Shown in pieces: positions 63,091 to 64,000 of a stretch of DNA of 64,000 nt (within the stretch, counting starts at the first letter, position 1; every line of letters begins with the position of its first letter). Under the pieces are notes generated by a model. The model did not search any database. It worked only from the letters and a program-made list of their open reading frames with translations, and was not told the DNA's origin. Source of the stretch: Pseudoscleropodium purum (lineage: Eukaryota; Streptophyta; Bryopsida; Hypnales; Brachytheciaceae); assembly GCA_963969395.1 (NCBI GenBank), contig OZ017796.1:18912501-18976500 (forward strand). Reading direction: 5' to 3'. The position numbers were made by a program, and so were the translations under genes.

Positions 63091-64000
63091 ATGGCGACGC
63101 TAGCGCCTCACCCTTCCTTTTCGTCGTCGTTGGTATAGTGACGCCACTCAAATGCCGCCTTTCAATTCTTCTGCAGTTTATTGTCTAGTTTAGGTTGCAT
63201 GTTTTGGTGCTGGATTGGGCGGTTTGTGGTGGAAAATTCTCAATTTGAATTGCTTCATGAAATCTGGTACCCAGCGGTGGTGAATGTGTAGAATTATTGC
63301 GGTTTCGGCCCTTGAGGTTGGGGCGGGTATTTGTTGTTTCAAATCTTGAATTCAGAGTGATGTGTTCTCAGCTGGTTAAAGTGTGTGTCTGTGTTTTTGT
63401 GATTGATGGAATGCATATGAGAGGTTGAATGTTTGGCGGTTTAGAGGTCACTCGACACTGATAGAATTTGAATTTGAGTGTTCGATTGGAATCGAGGGAA
63501 GGTTGGTGGTTTGCAGAGAGTAAGAATGTGGACTCATTGCCGGTTCTTCTTTTGAATTGTGGCAGAGTGATGGAAGCTCGATGGCATCGGGTTCAGGGTT
63601 TTACGGTATCCGCGTCGGTGGGGCTACTGCTTCCAGGACCGGTGTCGTGCCTGCACAACGGAATACGCGGGTGCGAGCGGTGATGGCGCCTGCCCAGCCT
63701 CAGCAGCGGTCTCCTGCTTCTACTGGAGCTGTAAGTCTTGACTTTCTCTCAATATCTGGGACGAGTAGAAGTGATCTCAAGTCCCTTTGCATTTTGTAGT
63801 GAATTTCTTTGAATTTTTCACCGGCGATTGGGATCACGGTTGCACATAGTTTTTCAGATTAGGAAACAAGCGAAAGTTGCAGCATTTCAACCTACGCTGT
63901 AGGATACTCTTTTCGATATTTTAAGCAGATTAACATGTTACGAAGTGTAATCTTCGGGAGATGTTTAGAGTTATGGAGATAACTTTTGGGTACAAGAGCT
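63091..64000 (+). CDS. 5' part of a plastid-type gene, paralogue of the gene at 20731
   Basis: Exon 1 is 63091-63132 (14 codons, MATLAPHPSFSSSL) and exon 2 is 63566-63730 (55 codons, SDGSSMASGSGFYGIRVG onward, ending SPASTGA before GTAAGT). The rest of the gene lies beyond the window; 63731-64000 reads as intron. The gene at 20731 has the same plan: a 14-codon phase-0 exon 1, then exon 2 opening RDGSALASASGYRVSILG and ending in a phase-0 GTAAGT donor. Both first exons plus second exons look like transit peptides with a VRA cleavage-like motif (TRVRAVMAP here, MSVRALRQ there). I therefore call them paralogues; what the mature protein does is unknown. Confidence 0.75.

Overview
The window is nuclear DNA of a land plant. 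Genes are split by many short GT-AG introns, three proteins carry plastid-type N-termini, and the best-recognised proteins (a cellulose-synthase-interacting armadillo/C2 protein and a three-domain SOQ1) belong to plant families. The AT-rich spacers, full of decayed repeats, and the style of the hAT-type transposon relic suggest a seed-free plant, most likely a moss. That last step is inference from remembered family resemblance, not a test.

Layout. 1-5188 (+): the 3' part of a CSI1-type gene, five exons ending in a C2 domain. 5744-16106 (-): a complete 25-exon SOQ1 gene (HAD hydrolase, membrane helix, thioredoxin-like and NHL domains; 1102 aa), convergent with CSI1. 20731-23266 (+): a four-exon gene for an unrecognised 316-aa protein with a plastid-type N-terminus and one C-terminal membrane helix. 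23.3-43.4 kb: about 20 kb of AT-rich repeat-laden DNA holding two large foldback elements, several dispersed repeat families, a CACTA-like terminus and a dead hAT-like transposase (30.9-33.5 kb). 44774-50552 (+): a nine-exon MATE/DETOXIFICATION transporter (537 aa) with a strong hairpin in intron 7. 52397-53942 (-): a five-exon NC2-beta/Dr1 gene (154 aa). 55.4-62.5 kb: AT-rich DNA with tandem duplications of about 220-250 bp, a long TA microsatellite and a GC-richer foldback. 63091-64000 (+): the first two exons of a gene that is a paralogue of the unknown plastid gene at 20.7 kb, with the same exon-1 length, splice phases and transit-peptide style.

The genes do not form an operon-like unit. 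CSI1 links cellulose synthase complexes to microtubules, SOQ1 acts in thylakoid photoprotection, MATE proteins export metabolites, and NC2-beta represses transcription through TBP. All exon boundaries were derived by hand from splice consensus, reading-frame continuity and remembered family sequences, and each completed gene model sums to a whole number of codons.

I found no convincing new multi-gene system. The items most worth a second look are the unknown duplicated plastid membrane-protein family, the intronic hairpin in the MATE gene, the near-perfect palindrome upstream of NC2-beta, and the long foldback elements.
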